From assembly GCF_023716665.1 (NCBI RefSeq), contig NZ_CP071859.1:1550001-1614000 (forward strand): DNA of 64,000 bases. Direction: 5' to 3'. The position numbers and the translations under genes were made by a program. This DNA comes from Vibrio sp. SCSIO 43135 (GTDB lineage Bacteria > Pseudomonadota > Gammaproteobacteria > Enterobacterales > Vibrionaceae). The notes below the pieces were generated by a model. It did no database searches. It worked only from the letters and a program-made list of their open reading frames with translations, and was not told where the DNA came from. The first letter of the stretch is position 1. Each line of letters opens with the position of its first letter. Shown here piece after piece: positions 25,901 through 34,351 of the stretch.

Positions 25901-27831
25901 AGACAACTGATTTCACGGCAATCGGTGTTGGTGACATGGCTGGTGACGTATTTGGTAACGGGATGTTGTTATCTAAGCATATCCGTCTGCAAGCCGCGTT
26001 TAACCATATGCATATTTTCATCGATCCAAACCCAGACTCAGCTTCAAGTTGGAAAGAACGTGATCGTTTATTCAAGCTGCCACGATCTAGCTGGGAAGAT
26101 TACGATAGCAAGCTAATTTCTAAAGGCGGTGGTATTTTCTCTCGCCGCGCGAAATCTATTGCTCTAACACCAGAAATTCAAAAAATGCTTGGTACCAAGA
26201 AAGCGTCAATGGCACCAAATGATTTGATCAAAGCGATTCTTTCTATGGAAGTGGATCTACTTTGGAATGGTGGTATTGGTACTTACGTTAAAGCAGCATC
26301 AGAGACTCATACTGATGTAGGCGACCGTGCGAATGATGTACTTCGTATCAACGGTAGTGATCTGAAAGCGAAAGTGGTTGGGGAAGGTGGTAACCTTGGT
26401 ATGACTCAACTTGGGCGTATTGAATATGCTCTAGCTGGTGGCCGTGTTAACACTGACTTTGTGGATAATGTTGGCGGTGTAGACTGCTCGGATAACGAAG
26501 TAAATATCAAGATCTTCCTAAATGGTTTGGTGACTAATGGTGATCTAACTGTTAAGCAGCGCAATAAGATCCTTGAGTCTATGGAAGACGAAGTAGGTGA
26601 AATCGTTCTAGACGATGCGTATTGCCAATCTGAGTCTATTTCTGTTACAGAACATCAAGGCGTTTCATTGGTTAAAGAGCAAATCCGCTTTATTCATACA
26701 ATGGAAAAAGCAGGGCACCTTGACCGCGCATTAGAATACATTCCTGATGATGAGACCTTGTTAGAGCGTGAAAAACTTGGATTAGCGCTAACTCGTCCAG
26801 AGCTTTCTGTACTTATTGCTTATGGCAAAATGGTTCTGAAGGAAGAGTTGGTTCACGATGACATTGCTAATGATGAATTCCACGCTCAGAAGCTTATCAC
26901 TTACTTCCCAACTGAGTTACGCCGTAACTATTCTCAGTACATGGACAATCACCCTCTTCGTGCTGAGATCATAGCGACAGTTCTTGCTAATCAAATGGTT
27001 AACGAAATGGGTTGTAACTTTGTCACTCGTCTTCAAGAAGAGACAGGGGCAAATGTTGTCGACATTGCTAATGCCTACGTCGCATCCCGTGAGATCTATG
27101 GTTTAGGCGATATTCTGACTCAAATCCGTGCACTTGATAACGAAGCGAGTGCTCAAACTCAATACGATGTGATGTACTACGTAAGACGTACATTACGCCG
27201 TCTGTCTCGTTGGTTACTTCGCAACCGTACAGGTAAACAGTCGGTTAATGCATTAATTGAGTTATACCAAGCGGACGTTAACACGATCAAAGCTAACTTA
27301 GATGATATGTTGGTTCCGGAAGAAGTCGCGGAGCACAATGAGATGGCCAACCGCTGGATCGAGCAGGGTATCTCTAGTGACATCGCAAACTATGTGGCTC
27401 GTCTGTCTAGCTTGTATTCAGTACTGGATATTTCAACAGTATCTCGAGAGAAAGGTAAAACAATCGAGCAAACAGCGAAGCTGTACTACAATTTGGGCGA
27501 TCGTTTATCACTGCACTGGTTCTTGAAACAAATCAACGGCCAAGCTGTTGACAATAACTGGCAGGCACTGGCAAGAGCTGCGTTCCGTGAAGATCTTGAC
27601 TGGCAGCAGCGACAACTTACGGGCCAAGTCCTAAGTTGCAGTTGTACGCCTGAAGAGCTTGATGTGATGAAAGCGCTTGATGATTGGATCTTAACCAATG
27701 AGCTGTCATTACATCGTTGGGAAAACATTTTAAACGAGTTCAAAGTGGGCTCGGTGCATGAATTTGCAAAATTCTCCGTCGCTTTACGGGAATTAATGCT
27801 ATTAAATTTGAATTGTGCAGCAAATGAGTAA
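22990..27831 (+). CDS. gdhB: NAD-specific glutamate dehydrogenase, large (180-kDa) type
   Basis: Oxidatively deaminates glutamate to 2-oxoglutarate, feeding amino-acid carbon into the TCA cycle. The 1613-aa length is diagnostic. The N-terminal half carries ACT-like regulatory regions; the catalytic core near residues 800-1180 contains RGGKVARGGLRWSDR, VPVGAKGGFVCKR (with the substrate lysine), FTAIGVGDMAGDVFGNGML and VGEGGNLGMTQLGRIE (dinucleotide fold). The ATG after TGGAGTG is chosen over a TTG five codons earlier. A terminator follows the stop codon. The large family is often allosterically controlled by amino acids. Confidence 0.95.
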   Translation: MTARETLMPVLLEKVYKLIQDKLELAHQPLVTQLAQHLFSNIAQDDLMERNESDLYGAVVSLWHHINEKNPEEISVRVFNPTVSRQGWQSTHTIVEMVVPDSPFLVDSVKMALSRLDLSSHLMLHGPTQIERDDKGVIKGINSGEGGFQSLFHVEVDRLSSKEEMASLKNELLSIMNDTGLVVKDWLLMVEKLEQVTNEVEAQKDKISIEGDHYEDTVKFLRWLGNHNFTFMGYKEYDLVSVDGDTELRPTKDKGLGLFANERRVRSVKLSDFPDSARLEAKKPFLLIVTKGNTQSRIHRPAYTDYIGVKKFDKNGKVIGEHRFTGLYTSAVYNQSVESIPLIQEKVERILESSGYRDGSYSYKALHNILENYPRDELLQAKENELLEVGMGVVQMQDRDLLRLFVRKDPFGRFFSCMVYVTKDRYNTELRRQTQRILKQYFGCEQEVEFTTYFSESPLARTHYIVRVDNNNMDVDVKTIEQNLMEASSTWDDRLSDAIIANFGESKGLPLSKEYLRAFPRSYKEDMMPGSAVADIERLESLSDDNKLGMLFYRPQEEAADSKAVRLKLYHRDEPIHLSDVMPMLENLGLRVIGESPYQVSKTNGQTYWILDFSMLHKSEKTVDLREARDRFQQAFAAIWAGDLESDGFNRLVLGASLTGREISILRAYARYMRQVGFPFSQQYIEDTLSHYPDLAKGLVDLFAKRFEPKSKGSQKGQNDLIKKITEQLDHVESLDDDRIIRRYMEMITATLRTNYYQLDDNKQYKPWLSLKMKPSDIPEIPQPVPAFEIFVYAPDIEGVHLRGGKVARGGLRWSDRQEDFRTEILGLVKAQQVKNTVIVPVGAKGGFVCKRQHTLTARDEIFAEGQRCYKRFIRALLDVSDNIIEGEVAHPKNVVRHDEDDPYLVVAADKGTATFSDLANSVSEEYNFWLGDAFASGGSNGYDHKAMGITAKGGWESVKRHFREMGINCQTTDFTAIGVGDMAGDVFGNGMLLSKHIRLQAAFNHMHIFIDPNPDSASSWKERDRLFKLPRSSWEDYDSKLISKGGGIFSRRAKSIALTPEIQKMLGTKKASMAPNDLIKAILSMEVDLLWNGGIGTYVKAASETHTDVGDRANDVLRINGSDLKAKVVGEGGNLGMTQLGRIEYALAGGRVNTDFVDNVGGVDCSDNEVNIKIFLNGLVTNGDLTVKQRNKILESMEDEVGEIVLDDAYCQSESISVTEHQGVSLVKEQIRFIHTMEKAGHLDRALEYIPDDETLLEREKLGLALTRPELSVLIAYGKMVLKEELVHDDIANDEFHAQKLITYFPTELRRNYSQYMDNHPLRAEIIATVLANQMVNEMGCNFVTRLQEETGANVVDIANAYVASREIYGLGDILTQIRALDNEASAQTQYDVMYYVRRTLRRLSRWLLRNRTGKQSVNALIELYQADVNTIKANLDDMLVPEEVAEHNEMANRWIEQGISSDIANYVARLSSLYSVLDISTVSREKGKTIEQTAKLYYNLGDRLSLHWFLKQINGQAVDNNWQALARAAFREDLDWQQRQLTGQVLSCSCTPEELDVMKALDDWILTNELSLHRWENILNEFKVGSVHEFAKFSVALRELMLLNLNCAANE

Positions 27832-27835
27832 ATAA

Positions 27836-27865
27836 TAAGGCCCCGTTTATACGGGGCTTTTTTCT
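27836..27865 (+). terminator. Terminator of the glutamate dehydrogenase gene
   Basis: GCCCCG (27840-27845) with CGGGGC (27852-27857) and a TTTATA loop, then TTTTTT. It lies only 20 bp before pyrD, whose transcription must therefore begin by read-through or from a promoter inside gdhB. Confidence 0.88.
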
Positions 27866-27877
27866 TTCGGAGGCACA

Positions 27878-28888
27878 ATGCTTTACCGTCTAGCCAGGAC
27901 TGGCTTTTTCCAACTTGATGCCGAAAAGGCACATGATCTAGCAATTAAAAATTTCAAACGATTCACCGGTACACCCCTCGATCTTCTCTATCGTCAACAG
28001 CTTCCACATCGTCCTGTTGAATGTATGGGACTTACCTTTAGAAACCCAGTTGGCTTAGCTGCCGGCCTTGATAAAAATGGCGAGTGTATCGAAGCATTTG
28101 ACGCAATGGGTTTTGGTTTTGTCGAAGTGGGTACAGTAACTCCACGTCCACAAACTGGAAATGATAAACCGCGTTTATTCCGTCTTGTTGAAGCGGAAGG
28201 CATTATCAACCGAATGGGCTTCAACAATCTCGGGGTTGATAATCTAGTAGAGAATGTAAAGAACTCAAAGTTTAACTGTGTACTTGGTATTAATATTGGT
28301 AAAAACAAAGATACGCCAATTGAGAAGGGTGCAGAAGATTACTTGATTTGTATGGAGAAGGTGTATCAATACGCAGGATACATTGCTGTCAATATTTCTT
28401 CTCCAAATACTCCGGGGCTTCGCTCACTACAATACGGTGAGGCGTTAGATGAGCTGCTGTCAGAGCTGAAAGTCAAACAGAGCGAGCTTGCTGAAAAGCA
28501 TGGTAAGTATGTACCTTTAGCTCTGAAGATCGCACCGGATCTAAGTGACGATGAAATCAGTCAAATCTGTGATTCATTGATCAAAAATAACATCGATGGT
28601 GTTATCGCAACTAATACCACGTTAGATAGAACCGTCGTTGAAGGAATGAAGCATTCTCATGAAGCCGGTGGTTTGAGTGGTCGACCTGTTCAATCGCGTA
28701 GTACAGAAGTTGTTCGTCGACTTCACGAAGAGCTTGAAGGCAAACTACCTATCATTGGTGTCGGTGGGGTAGATTCATTTGTCGCCGCTAAAGAAAAAAT
28801 GATGGCAGGTGCAAATCTCGTTCAGGTCTACTCTGGTTTTATTTACCACGGACCAGCACTGGTAAGAGACATCGTTAAAAATCTTTAA
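27878..28888 (+). CDS. pyrD: Dihydroorotate dehydrogenase, class 2 (quinone-dependent)
   Basis: Oxidises dihydroorotate to orotate in pyrimidine synthesis, passing electrons to membrane quinone. At 336 aa it equals E. coli PyrD. Class 2 features are the N-terminal amphipathic membrane helix ([20 protein letters not shown]), [14 protein letters not shown], the catalytic-serine region [14 protein letters not shown], and the FMN phosphate site GVGGVDSF. The SD is CGGAGG. There is no PurR box visible in the short upstream gap. Confidence 0.97.
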   Translation: MLYRLARTGFFQLDAEKAHDLAIKNFKRFTGTPLDLLYRQQLPHRPVECMGLTFRNPVGLAAGLDKNGECIEAFDAMGFGFVEVGTVTPRPQTGNDKPRLFRLVEAEGIINRMGFNNLGVDNLVENVKNSKFNCVLGINIGKNKDTPIEKGAEDYLICMEKVYQYAGYIAVNISSPNTPGLRSLQYGEALDELLSELKVKQSELAEKHGKYVPLALKIAPDLSDDEISQICDSLIKNNIDGVIATNTTLDRTVVEGMKHSHEAGGLSGRPVQSRSTEVVRRLHEELEGKLPIIGVGGVDSFVAAKEKMMAGANLVQVYSGFIYHGPALVRDIVKNL

Positions 28889-28894
28889 TTATGA

Positions 28895-28907
28895 GTGACA
28901 TTGTCAC
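28895..28907. promoter_or_regulatory. matS: matS site (perfect consensus) after pyrD
   Basis: GTGACATTGTCAC matches the MatP recognition consensus GTGACRNYGTCAC at every position. It lies 6 bp after the pyrD stop codon in the pyrD-zapC gap. The MatP gene is encoded 10 kb away. By chance a perfect match is expected about once in several megabases. Confidence 0.92.
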
Positions 28908-28940
28908 AACTAGCTCTAGGCCAATAATTAGATGATATTG

Positions 28941-28974
28941 AGAGGAAATGAGTATTCATTTCCTCTTTTTTTTT
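28941..28974 (+). terminator. Terminator of pyrD
   Basis: GAGGAAATGA (28942-28951) pairs with TCATTTCCTC (28956-28965), followed by nine T residues. Confidence 0.92.
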
Positions 28975-29058
28975 GACTTATCCCACATAAAATTACCAAA
29001 TCAACAGAAAGGTAATTAAGCGTTTACCTAGTTACTAACCAGAATAGAGATTGGAACG

Positions 29059-29604
29059 ATGCTTAAACCCAGTGACAAATGGACTTGGTATTATGACGAC
29101 AGGGAAGGCTATCTTATGCTGGACCTGGGTCAAGACATGGTATTCAAAACCAACTTATCTCGTAAACTTCTTGTCGATTGCGCCCTCGCGATCAACGAAT
29201 TCTCTGTTGACGATGCTGCAGCGTTCGAAATTTTTCGCGAACAGCTATCCTATCTTTCTTTATCTGAACCTCGCCAAGCCGAACTTGCTCTATATTGTGT
29301 GGCTGCCAAACGGTTCCACAAAACGGTGCAGCCAAAGAGTTGGTTTTTTGATGGTCTAAGCTCTGGGGATGAATCACCGAAAGAGGGTGATTTAATACGT
29401 ATGAGAAACGCCCACAGCGACGGTTATTTTATTGTATTAGAAGTAGGCGAGTCAGCTAGCTTATGTGCATGTATTGATTTAGACGGATTCAATCTAACCA
29501 GCACCAAATCACTAGTATTTGGTCAAGCAATTAAAGTCATGCATGACAGAATTTCTGTCGCTAACCACGAATTTCTAAGCCATCCAATTGCTATGGTAGG
29601 TTAG
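29059..29604 (+). CDS. zapC: Cell division protein ZapC
   Basis: FtsZ-associated protein (181 aa) that promotes Z-ring stability. Family features are MLKPSDKWTWYYDDREGYLMLDLG at the N-terminus, the WFFDGLSSGDESPKEGDLI centre and a second barrel ending FGQAIKVMHDRI. Length and position after pyrD match E. coli, although ycbX, which follows zapC there, is missing here. The chosen ATG has GGA eight bases upstream. Co-location with matP groups two terminus/division factors. Confidence 0.94.
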   Translation: MLKPSDKWTWYYDDREGYLMLDLGQDMVFKTNLSRKLLVDCALAINEFSVDDAAAFEIFREQLSYLSLSEPRQAELALYCVAAKRFHKTVQPKSWFFDGLSSGDESPKEGDLIRMRNAHSDGYFIVLEVGESASLCACIDLDGFNLTSTKSLVFGQAIKVMHDRISVANHEFLSHPIAMVG

Positions 29605-29649
29605 CGAACCACTCACATTATTCGTTCCTTCGTTTCATTAGAACTTTCT

Positions 29650-29676
29650 ATCGGCCAATAGGCCGATTTTTTTTGT
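29650..29676 (+). terminator. Terminator of zapC
   Basis: ATCGGCC (29650-29656) and GGCCGAT (29661-29667) around AATA, followed by seven further T residues. Confidence 0.9.
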
Positions 29677-30032
29677 TCAAAATTCGGTGTCGCTAATTAG
29701 TTATCAAAGTTTTATTTGTGAGATTTATAGCGATATAGAAATTTTTTTGCCTCTCAACGGCGATTAAAAGTTGGCCTAAAGATGGCCAGTATCGCCATTT
29801 ATTCCTCCTTTAATGCGTTTTTGTAAGTCAATTACAGTCAATATAAGTGTGTGGTATAGACCAATATTACCGAGAATAAGTATTCACTTCGCCTGTAGGC
29901 AAGTAAAAATGTAGATATAGAAAAACGGTAAAGACTATAAAGGCTAAAAAATAAATGAATAAATGCTGAGCAGTTAGCGGCGAAGAGTAAGAAAATTCGT
30001 TCTATCGTTTACTCTCAATAAGGATTGTCAGG
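29677..30032. other. Intergenic region zapC-rlmKL with nested inverted repeats
   Basis: No open reading frame with a ribosome site is visible in these roughly 350 bp. A nested structure is present: GGCGAT (29759-29764) with ATCGCC (29791-29796) enclosing GGCC (29773-29776) with GGCC (29784-29787). A small GCCTGTAGGC hairpin follows further on. It may hold a small RNA or only upstream promoter sequence. In E. coli ycbX occupies this position. Confidence 0.4.
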
Positions 30033-30038
30033 TATAAT
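30033..30038 (+). promoter_or_regulatory. Putative -10 element of rlmKL
   Basis: A perfect TATAAT, preceded by GTCAGG, lies 32 bp before the ATG at 30070. Because it falls downstream of an earlier in-frame start, it supports the shorter RlmKL start. Confidence 0.55.
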
Positions 30039-30069
30039 GTGCAGTCATTTTTCAAAACTAAAGAACGCT

Positions 30070-32190
30070 ATGCATCAATATCTTGCGGTAACCTCTAATG
30101 GTTTAGAGAACCTGTTAGCTGAAGAGCTTAAGAATCTTGGGATCACTAACGCTAAGCCTGTCCAGGCAGGGGTGAAATTTAAGGCTTCCAATGAGCAGAT
30201 TTATCGCTGCTGCCTGTGGAGTAGGCTTGCCTCACGCTTTGTACGCGTTCTGTCTGAGTTCACGTGTCAAGACGACATGGACTTATACCTATCAGCTACG
30301 GCTATTAATTGGGTAAATCACTTCCATAGTAGTAAGAAGTTTGTTGTTGATTTCAATGGTACAAACCGTGAGATCCGTAACAGCCAATATGGTGCGATGA
30401 AAGTTAAAGATGCTGTAGTCGATTGTTTTGAAAAGAAAAATCTACCTAGACCTTCGATCAGTAAAGATCGTGCAGATCTTAGAATCCATGTTCGTCTTCA
30501 TAAAGACAAAGCTTTGCTGGGCATCGATATGGTTGGCGGAGGCTTGCACCAACGTGGTTATCGTCCTGAATCAGGTCGCGCTCCACTACGTGAAACCTTA
30601 GCGACAGCTATCTTACTAAGAAGTGAATGGCAACATGATAAGCCATTGCTAGATCCTATGTGTGGTTCTGGTACCTTGCTTATAGAAGCCGCTATGATGG
30701 CTGCAAACATGGCTCCAGGAGTCAAAAGAGAGCGCTGGGGTTTCGAATCTCTAGAGGATTTTGAGCCTGAACTTTGGGCAGAGATTAAGTCGGAAGCCAA
30801 GGTACAAGCGAGAAGGGGCGTCAAAAAAGTTGACGCTAAATTCTACGGTTTTGATAACGACGAAAGAGTAATTAAAACGGCTCGTGATAACGCACGTAGA
30901 GCCGGTGTGGAATCTCTGATCGAATTCAACGTAGGTGACGCAGCAAAAGTAACGCGTCCTAGCGAGTTTGAGAATGGCGTAATTGTAAGCAATCCACCTT
31001 ATGGTGAGCGCTTAGGTACTCATCCTGGCCTTATCGCGTTATACACCGCATTTGGTGCACAGTTAAAGGCTGAGTTTGGTGGTTGCTCGGCGTCTATCTT
31101 CTCTAGTTCTGATGAGCTATTAAGCTGCTTAAGAATGCGTGCCGATAAGCAATTTAAGCTTAATAATGGTGCGTTACCTTGTCACCAAAAGAACTATTCG
31201 ATCTCTGAACGCAGTGGTCAGCAAGCTGGAAATCCAGATGCGTCTATCGAAATAGCACCTGACTTTGCTAACAGATTAAAAAAGAACATCGCGAAAATAG
31301 GAAAGTGGGCGCGTAAAGAAAAACTCGATTGCTATCGTATTTATGATGCTGACTTACCAGAGTACAACGTAGCAATAGATATCTATTTGGACCATCTTGT
31401 CATCCAAGAGTATGCAGCTCCAAAGAACATCCCAGAAGAAAAAGCGAAACGTAGACTGACTGATATCATTCGTGCGGCGATCCAAGTAACTGAAACTGAT
31501 GCTAACAACGTTGTTCTCAAAGTACGAGAAAAGCAGAAAGGACGTTCACAGTATCAAAAACTGGCTCAGCAGTCTGAGCGACTAACCGTGAATGAGTATG
31601 GTGTTAAGTTGATAATCAACCTTCACGATTACCTAGACACGGGGTTGTTCCTCGATCACAAAATCACTCGTCGTAAGTTGGGTGAAATGGCGCAAGGCAA
31701 AGACTTCTTGAATTTATTTGCCTACACCGGTTCTGCTACTGTTCATGCAGCTTGTGGCGGTGCTAAGTCGACTACGACAGTCGATATGTCGAACACTTAT
31801 CTTGAGTGGGCGAAAGATAACATGAAACTTAACGGTCAGGTTGGACGTCAGCACCAGTTTGAACAAGCTGATTGTTTGCAGTGGCTGGCTAACTCGAAAG
31901 GCCAATACGATCTTATCTTTATCGATCCCCCAACATTTTCTAACTCGAAGAGAATGGAACAAACATTCGATGTTCAACGTGACCATGTCACGTTAATGAC
32001 TAACTTGAAACGTTTACTAAGAGAAGACGGTACTATCGTGTTTTCAAATAATAAGCGTCATTTCAAAATGGATAACGCAGCTTTGGAGGAGTTAGGCTTA
32101 CAAGCTAAGAATATTTCTTCTCAAACACTGCCTTTAGATTTTGGTAGGAATAAGCACATTCATAATTGCTGGGTTATTACTCACAAATAA
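30070..32190 (+). CDS. rlmL: Bifunctional 23S rRNA methyltransferase RlmKL
   Basis: Makes m2G2445 (N-terminal RlmL half) and m7G2069 (C-terminal RlmK half) in 23S rRNA. With the ATG giving [20 protein letters not shown] the product is 706 aa, close to E. coli (702). In order: a THUMP domain (about residues 50-150), [13 protein letters not shown] and [11 protein letters not shown] of methyltransferase 1, then [13 protein letters not shown] and [13 protein letters not shown] of methyltransferase 2. The start 15 codons earlier would place the promoter inside the gene. It is 18 bp before the glutaredoxin-like gene. Confidence 0.96.
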   Translation: MHQYLAVTSNGLENLLAEELKNLGITNAKPVQAGVKFKASNEQIYRCCLWSRLASRFVRVLSEFTCQDDMDLYLSATAINWVNHFHSSKKFVVDFNGTNREIRNSQYGAMKVKDAVVDCFEKKNLPRPSISKDRADLRIHVRLHKDKALLGIDMVGGGLHQRGYRPESGRAPLRETLATAILLRSEWQHDKPLLDPMCGSGTLLIEAAMMAANMAPGVKRERWGFESLEDFEPELWAEIKSEAKVQARRGVKKVDAKFYGFDNDERVIKTARDNARRAGVESLIEFNVGDAAKVTRPSEFENGVIVSNPPYGERLGTHPGLIALYTAFGAQLKAEFGGCSASIFSSSDELLSCLRMRADKQFKLNNGALPCHQKNYSISERSGQQAGNPDASIEIAPDFANRLKKNIAKIGKWARKEKLDCYRIYDADLPEYNVAIDIYLDHLVIQEYAAPKNIPEEKAKRRLTDIIRAAIQVTETDANNVVLKVREKQKGRSQYQKLAQQSERLTVNEYGVKLIINLHDYLDTGLFLDHKITRRKLGEMAQGKDFLNLFAYTGSATVHAACGGAKSTTTVDMSNTYLEWAKDNMKLNGQVGRQHQFEQADCLQWLANSKGQYDLIFIDPPTFSNSKRMEQTFDVQRDHVTLMTNLKRLLREDGTIVFSNNKRHFKMDNAALEELGLQAKNISSQTLPLDFGRNKHIHNCWVITHK

Positions 32191-32208
32191 GATTGAAAGG
32201 ATTCTATT

Positions 32209-32451
32209 TTGTTAACGCTATACAGCACTGAAGGGTGCCATTTATGCGAAATGGCTTTGGAATTGATCACAGAGGCTGGGTTAAAACGCAGCGTTGAAGT
32301 TATTGATATCGCAGGTAACGACGAGTTGTTTATCCGTTACGGTGTCACGATACCTGTAGTAAAATTTGAAGCGAATGAGCTCAATTGGCCATTTGATTTA
32401 GAACAGTTAAAGAATTGGTTGGATAATAATGGCATTACTTACAGTACATAA
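32209..32451 (+). CDS. Glutaredoxin-fold small protein (DUF836 type)
   Basis: An 80-aa thioredoxin-fold protein with the redox motif CHLC near residue 10 (LYSTEGCHLCEMALELI) and the cis-proline in GVTIPVVKFEANE. It starts with TTG, justified by GAAAGGA ten bases upstream and by the lack of any ATG before the redox motif. Its 3' end overlaps the start of uup by 23 bp in another frame, indicating coupled translation. Redox partner unknown; in E. coli uup follows rlmL directly without this gene. Confidence 0.85.
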   Translation: MLTLYSTEGCHLCEMALELITEAGLKRSVEVIDIAGNDELFIRYGVTIPVVKFEANELNWPFDLEQLKNWLDNNGITYST

Positions 32452-34345
32452 CGCGCAGTTGGCATTTGGTGATCACCCATTACTCGATCACGCCGATTTT
32501 GCTTTACAGGAAAATGAACGTGTTTGTCTTGTTGGGCGCAATGGGGCCGGCAAGTCAACAATGATGAAAGTGCTGTCTGGAGAAATTGTTCTAGATGACG
32601 GCAAGATGCAAGTTACTCAGGATGTTGTTGTTTCTCGCCTCGAACAGGATCCACCGAGGAATCAAGAAGGCACCGTACTTGATTATGTTTCTGGCGGCTT
32701 AGCTGGCATAGGCGAACAGCTGAAGATCTACCAAGATCAGCTGGATCTGGTTGCTGTTGACCCTTCAGAAAGCAATATGAACAAACTGGCTCGTATTCAA
32801 GAGTCATTAGAACACGCCGGCGCTTGGCGTTTTGAAGATAGGATCAAAAACGTACTCGGGGCTTTGAAATTAGATGGGCATACTAAACTAACGGATTTAT
32901 CCGGTGGTTGGCAGCGCAAAGCTGCGTTAGCTAGGGCTCTTGTATGCGACCCCGATGTTCTACTACTTGATGAACCAACCAACCACTTGGATGTCACCAC
33001 AATTGAGTGGCTTGAAACCTTCTTAAAAGATTTCAGAGGTTCGATAATCTTCATTTCTCACGACCGTACTTTCATCAAGTCAATGGCAACGCGTATCGTT
33101 GATCTTGATAGAGGCAAGCTCAATTCTTTCCCTGGTGATTATGATAACTACTTAACCGAAAAAGAAGAGTTGCTCCGAGTCGAAGAAATGCAGAATGCGG
33201 AGTTCGATAAAAAACTTGCACAGGAAGAAGTGTGGATTCGTCAGGGTATTAAAGCTCGTCGAACACGTAACGAAGGCCGTGTAAGAGCGCTTAAAAAGCT
33301 TCGACAAGAGCGTAGTGAAAGGCGAGAAGTACAAGGTAAGGTAAATCTACAAATCGATGATGCTGCTCGGTCAGGTAAAATCGTGTTTGAAGCAGAGAAC
33401 CTTAACTATACGATTGAAGGACAGAAGATCGTCGAAGACTTCTCCTTTAATATTATGCGTGGTGACCGTATCGCACTGATTGGGCCAAACGGCTGTGGTA
33501 AAAGTACATTACTAAAGCTGCTTCTTGATCAGTTAAAACCAGACTCTGGCCGCTTACACTGCGGAACTAAGCTCGAAGTCGCGTACTTTGACCAATATCG
33601 TGAAGTGCTCGATCCTGAAAAATCAGTCATAGACAACTTGGCTGACGGCAAGCAAGAAGTGATGGTTGGTGGTCGTGAAAGGCACGCATTAAGCTATCTA
33701 CAAGATTTTTTGTTTGCGCCCAAACGCGCGCGTACTCCTGTAAAAGCTTTATCCGGTGGTGAGAAGAATAGGCTTTTACTTGCTCGAATTTTCCTCAAAT
33801 CGAACAACCTGCTGATTCTAGATGAACCAACTAACGATTTAGATATAGAAACTTTGGAACTTTTAGAGGATTTGCTTGCCAACTATCAGGGAACGTTGTT
33901 ATTGGTTAGTCACGACCGTGAGTTTGTAGATAACACCGTAACAACGAGTTGGATATTTGAAGGTAACGGAGTAATTGAAGAGTTTGTCGGCGGTTATCAC
34001 GACGCTCAACAGCAAAGGGCTCAGGTAAAAGCATCAAGAGGTGTGCAATCTGCGCCAAAAGAGAAAAAAGTCGTTGAGGAAACTCCCAAAAATGCGCCAC
34101 TAAACAATAAGCCAAAGAAATTGTCTTATAAACTACAGCGCGAGCTCGAATCACTTCCTTCGCTTTTAGAGGAATTGGAAGTTGAAATTGAAGCATTACA
34201 AGGCGAGGTTAATACCCCTGAATTCTTTTCAAAGCCTGTAGAGCAAACACAAACGATATTAGATAAGCTGTCTGCTAAAGAGCAGGAGCTAGAAATTGCG
34301 TTCGAGCGCTGGGAAGAGCTCGAAGCGATGCAACAGGAAAGTTAA
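32429..34345 (+). CDS. uup: ABC-F ATPase Uup
   Basis: Cytoplasmic ABC-F protein (638 aa) acting on ribosomes or branched DNA; its loss increases transposon excision in E. coli. Two ATPase cassettes are complete: GRNGAGKSTMMK with LSGGWQRKAALARAL and LLLDEPTNHLD; then GPNGCGKSTLLK with LSGGEKNRLLLARIF and LILDEPTNDLD. Between them is the charged ABC-F linker (about residues 240-320). The last 70 residues form a coiled coil (KLSYKLQRELESLPSLLEEL), the DNA-binding tail of Uup. No transmembrane segments. Confidence 0.96.
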   Translation: MALLTVHNAQLAFGDHPLLDHADFALQENERVCLVGRNGAGKSTMMKVLSGEIVLDDGKMQVTQDVVVSRLEQDPPRNQEGTVLDYVSGGLAGIGEQLKIYQDQLDLVAVDPSESNMNKLARIQESLEHAGAWRFEDRIKNVLGALKLDGHTKLTDLSGGWQRKAALARALVCDPDVLLLDEPTNHLDVTTIEWLETFLKDFRGSIIFISHDRTFIKSMATRIVDLDRGKLNSFPGDYDNYLTEKEELLRVEEMQNAEFDKKLAQEEVWIRQGIKARRTRNEGRVRALKKLRQERSERREVQGKVNLQIDDAARSGKIVFEAENLNYTIEGQKIVEDFSFNIMRGDRIALIGPNGCGKSTLLKLLLDQLKPDSGRLHCGTKLEVAYFDQYREVLDPEKSVIDNLADGKQEVMVGGRERHALSYLQDFLFAPKRARTPVKALSGGEKNRLLLARIFLKSNNLLILDEPTNDLDIETLELLEDLLANYQGTLLLVSHDREFVDNTVTTSWIFEGNGVIEEFVGGYHDAQQQRAQVKASRGVQSAPKEKKVVEETPKNAPLNNKPKKLSYKLQRELESLPSLLEELEVEIEALQGEVNTPEFFSKPVEQTQTILDKLSAKEQELEIAFERWEELEAMQQES

Positions 34346-34351
34346 GTACCG

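Noticed and set aside
25784..26116. 110-residue frame inside the glutamate dehydrogenase gene
   Set aside because: Shadow of a strongly conserved coding sequence in another frame.
29051..29359. Open reading frame overlapping the start of zapC in another frame
   Set aside because: It is entirely overlapped by zapC, which is a clear family match, and its own translation resembles nothing.
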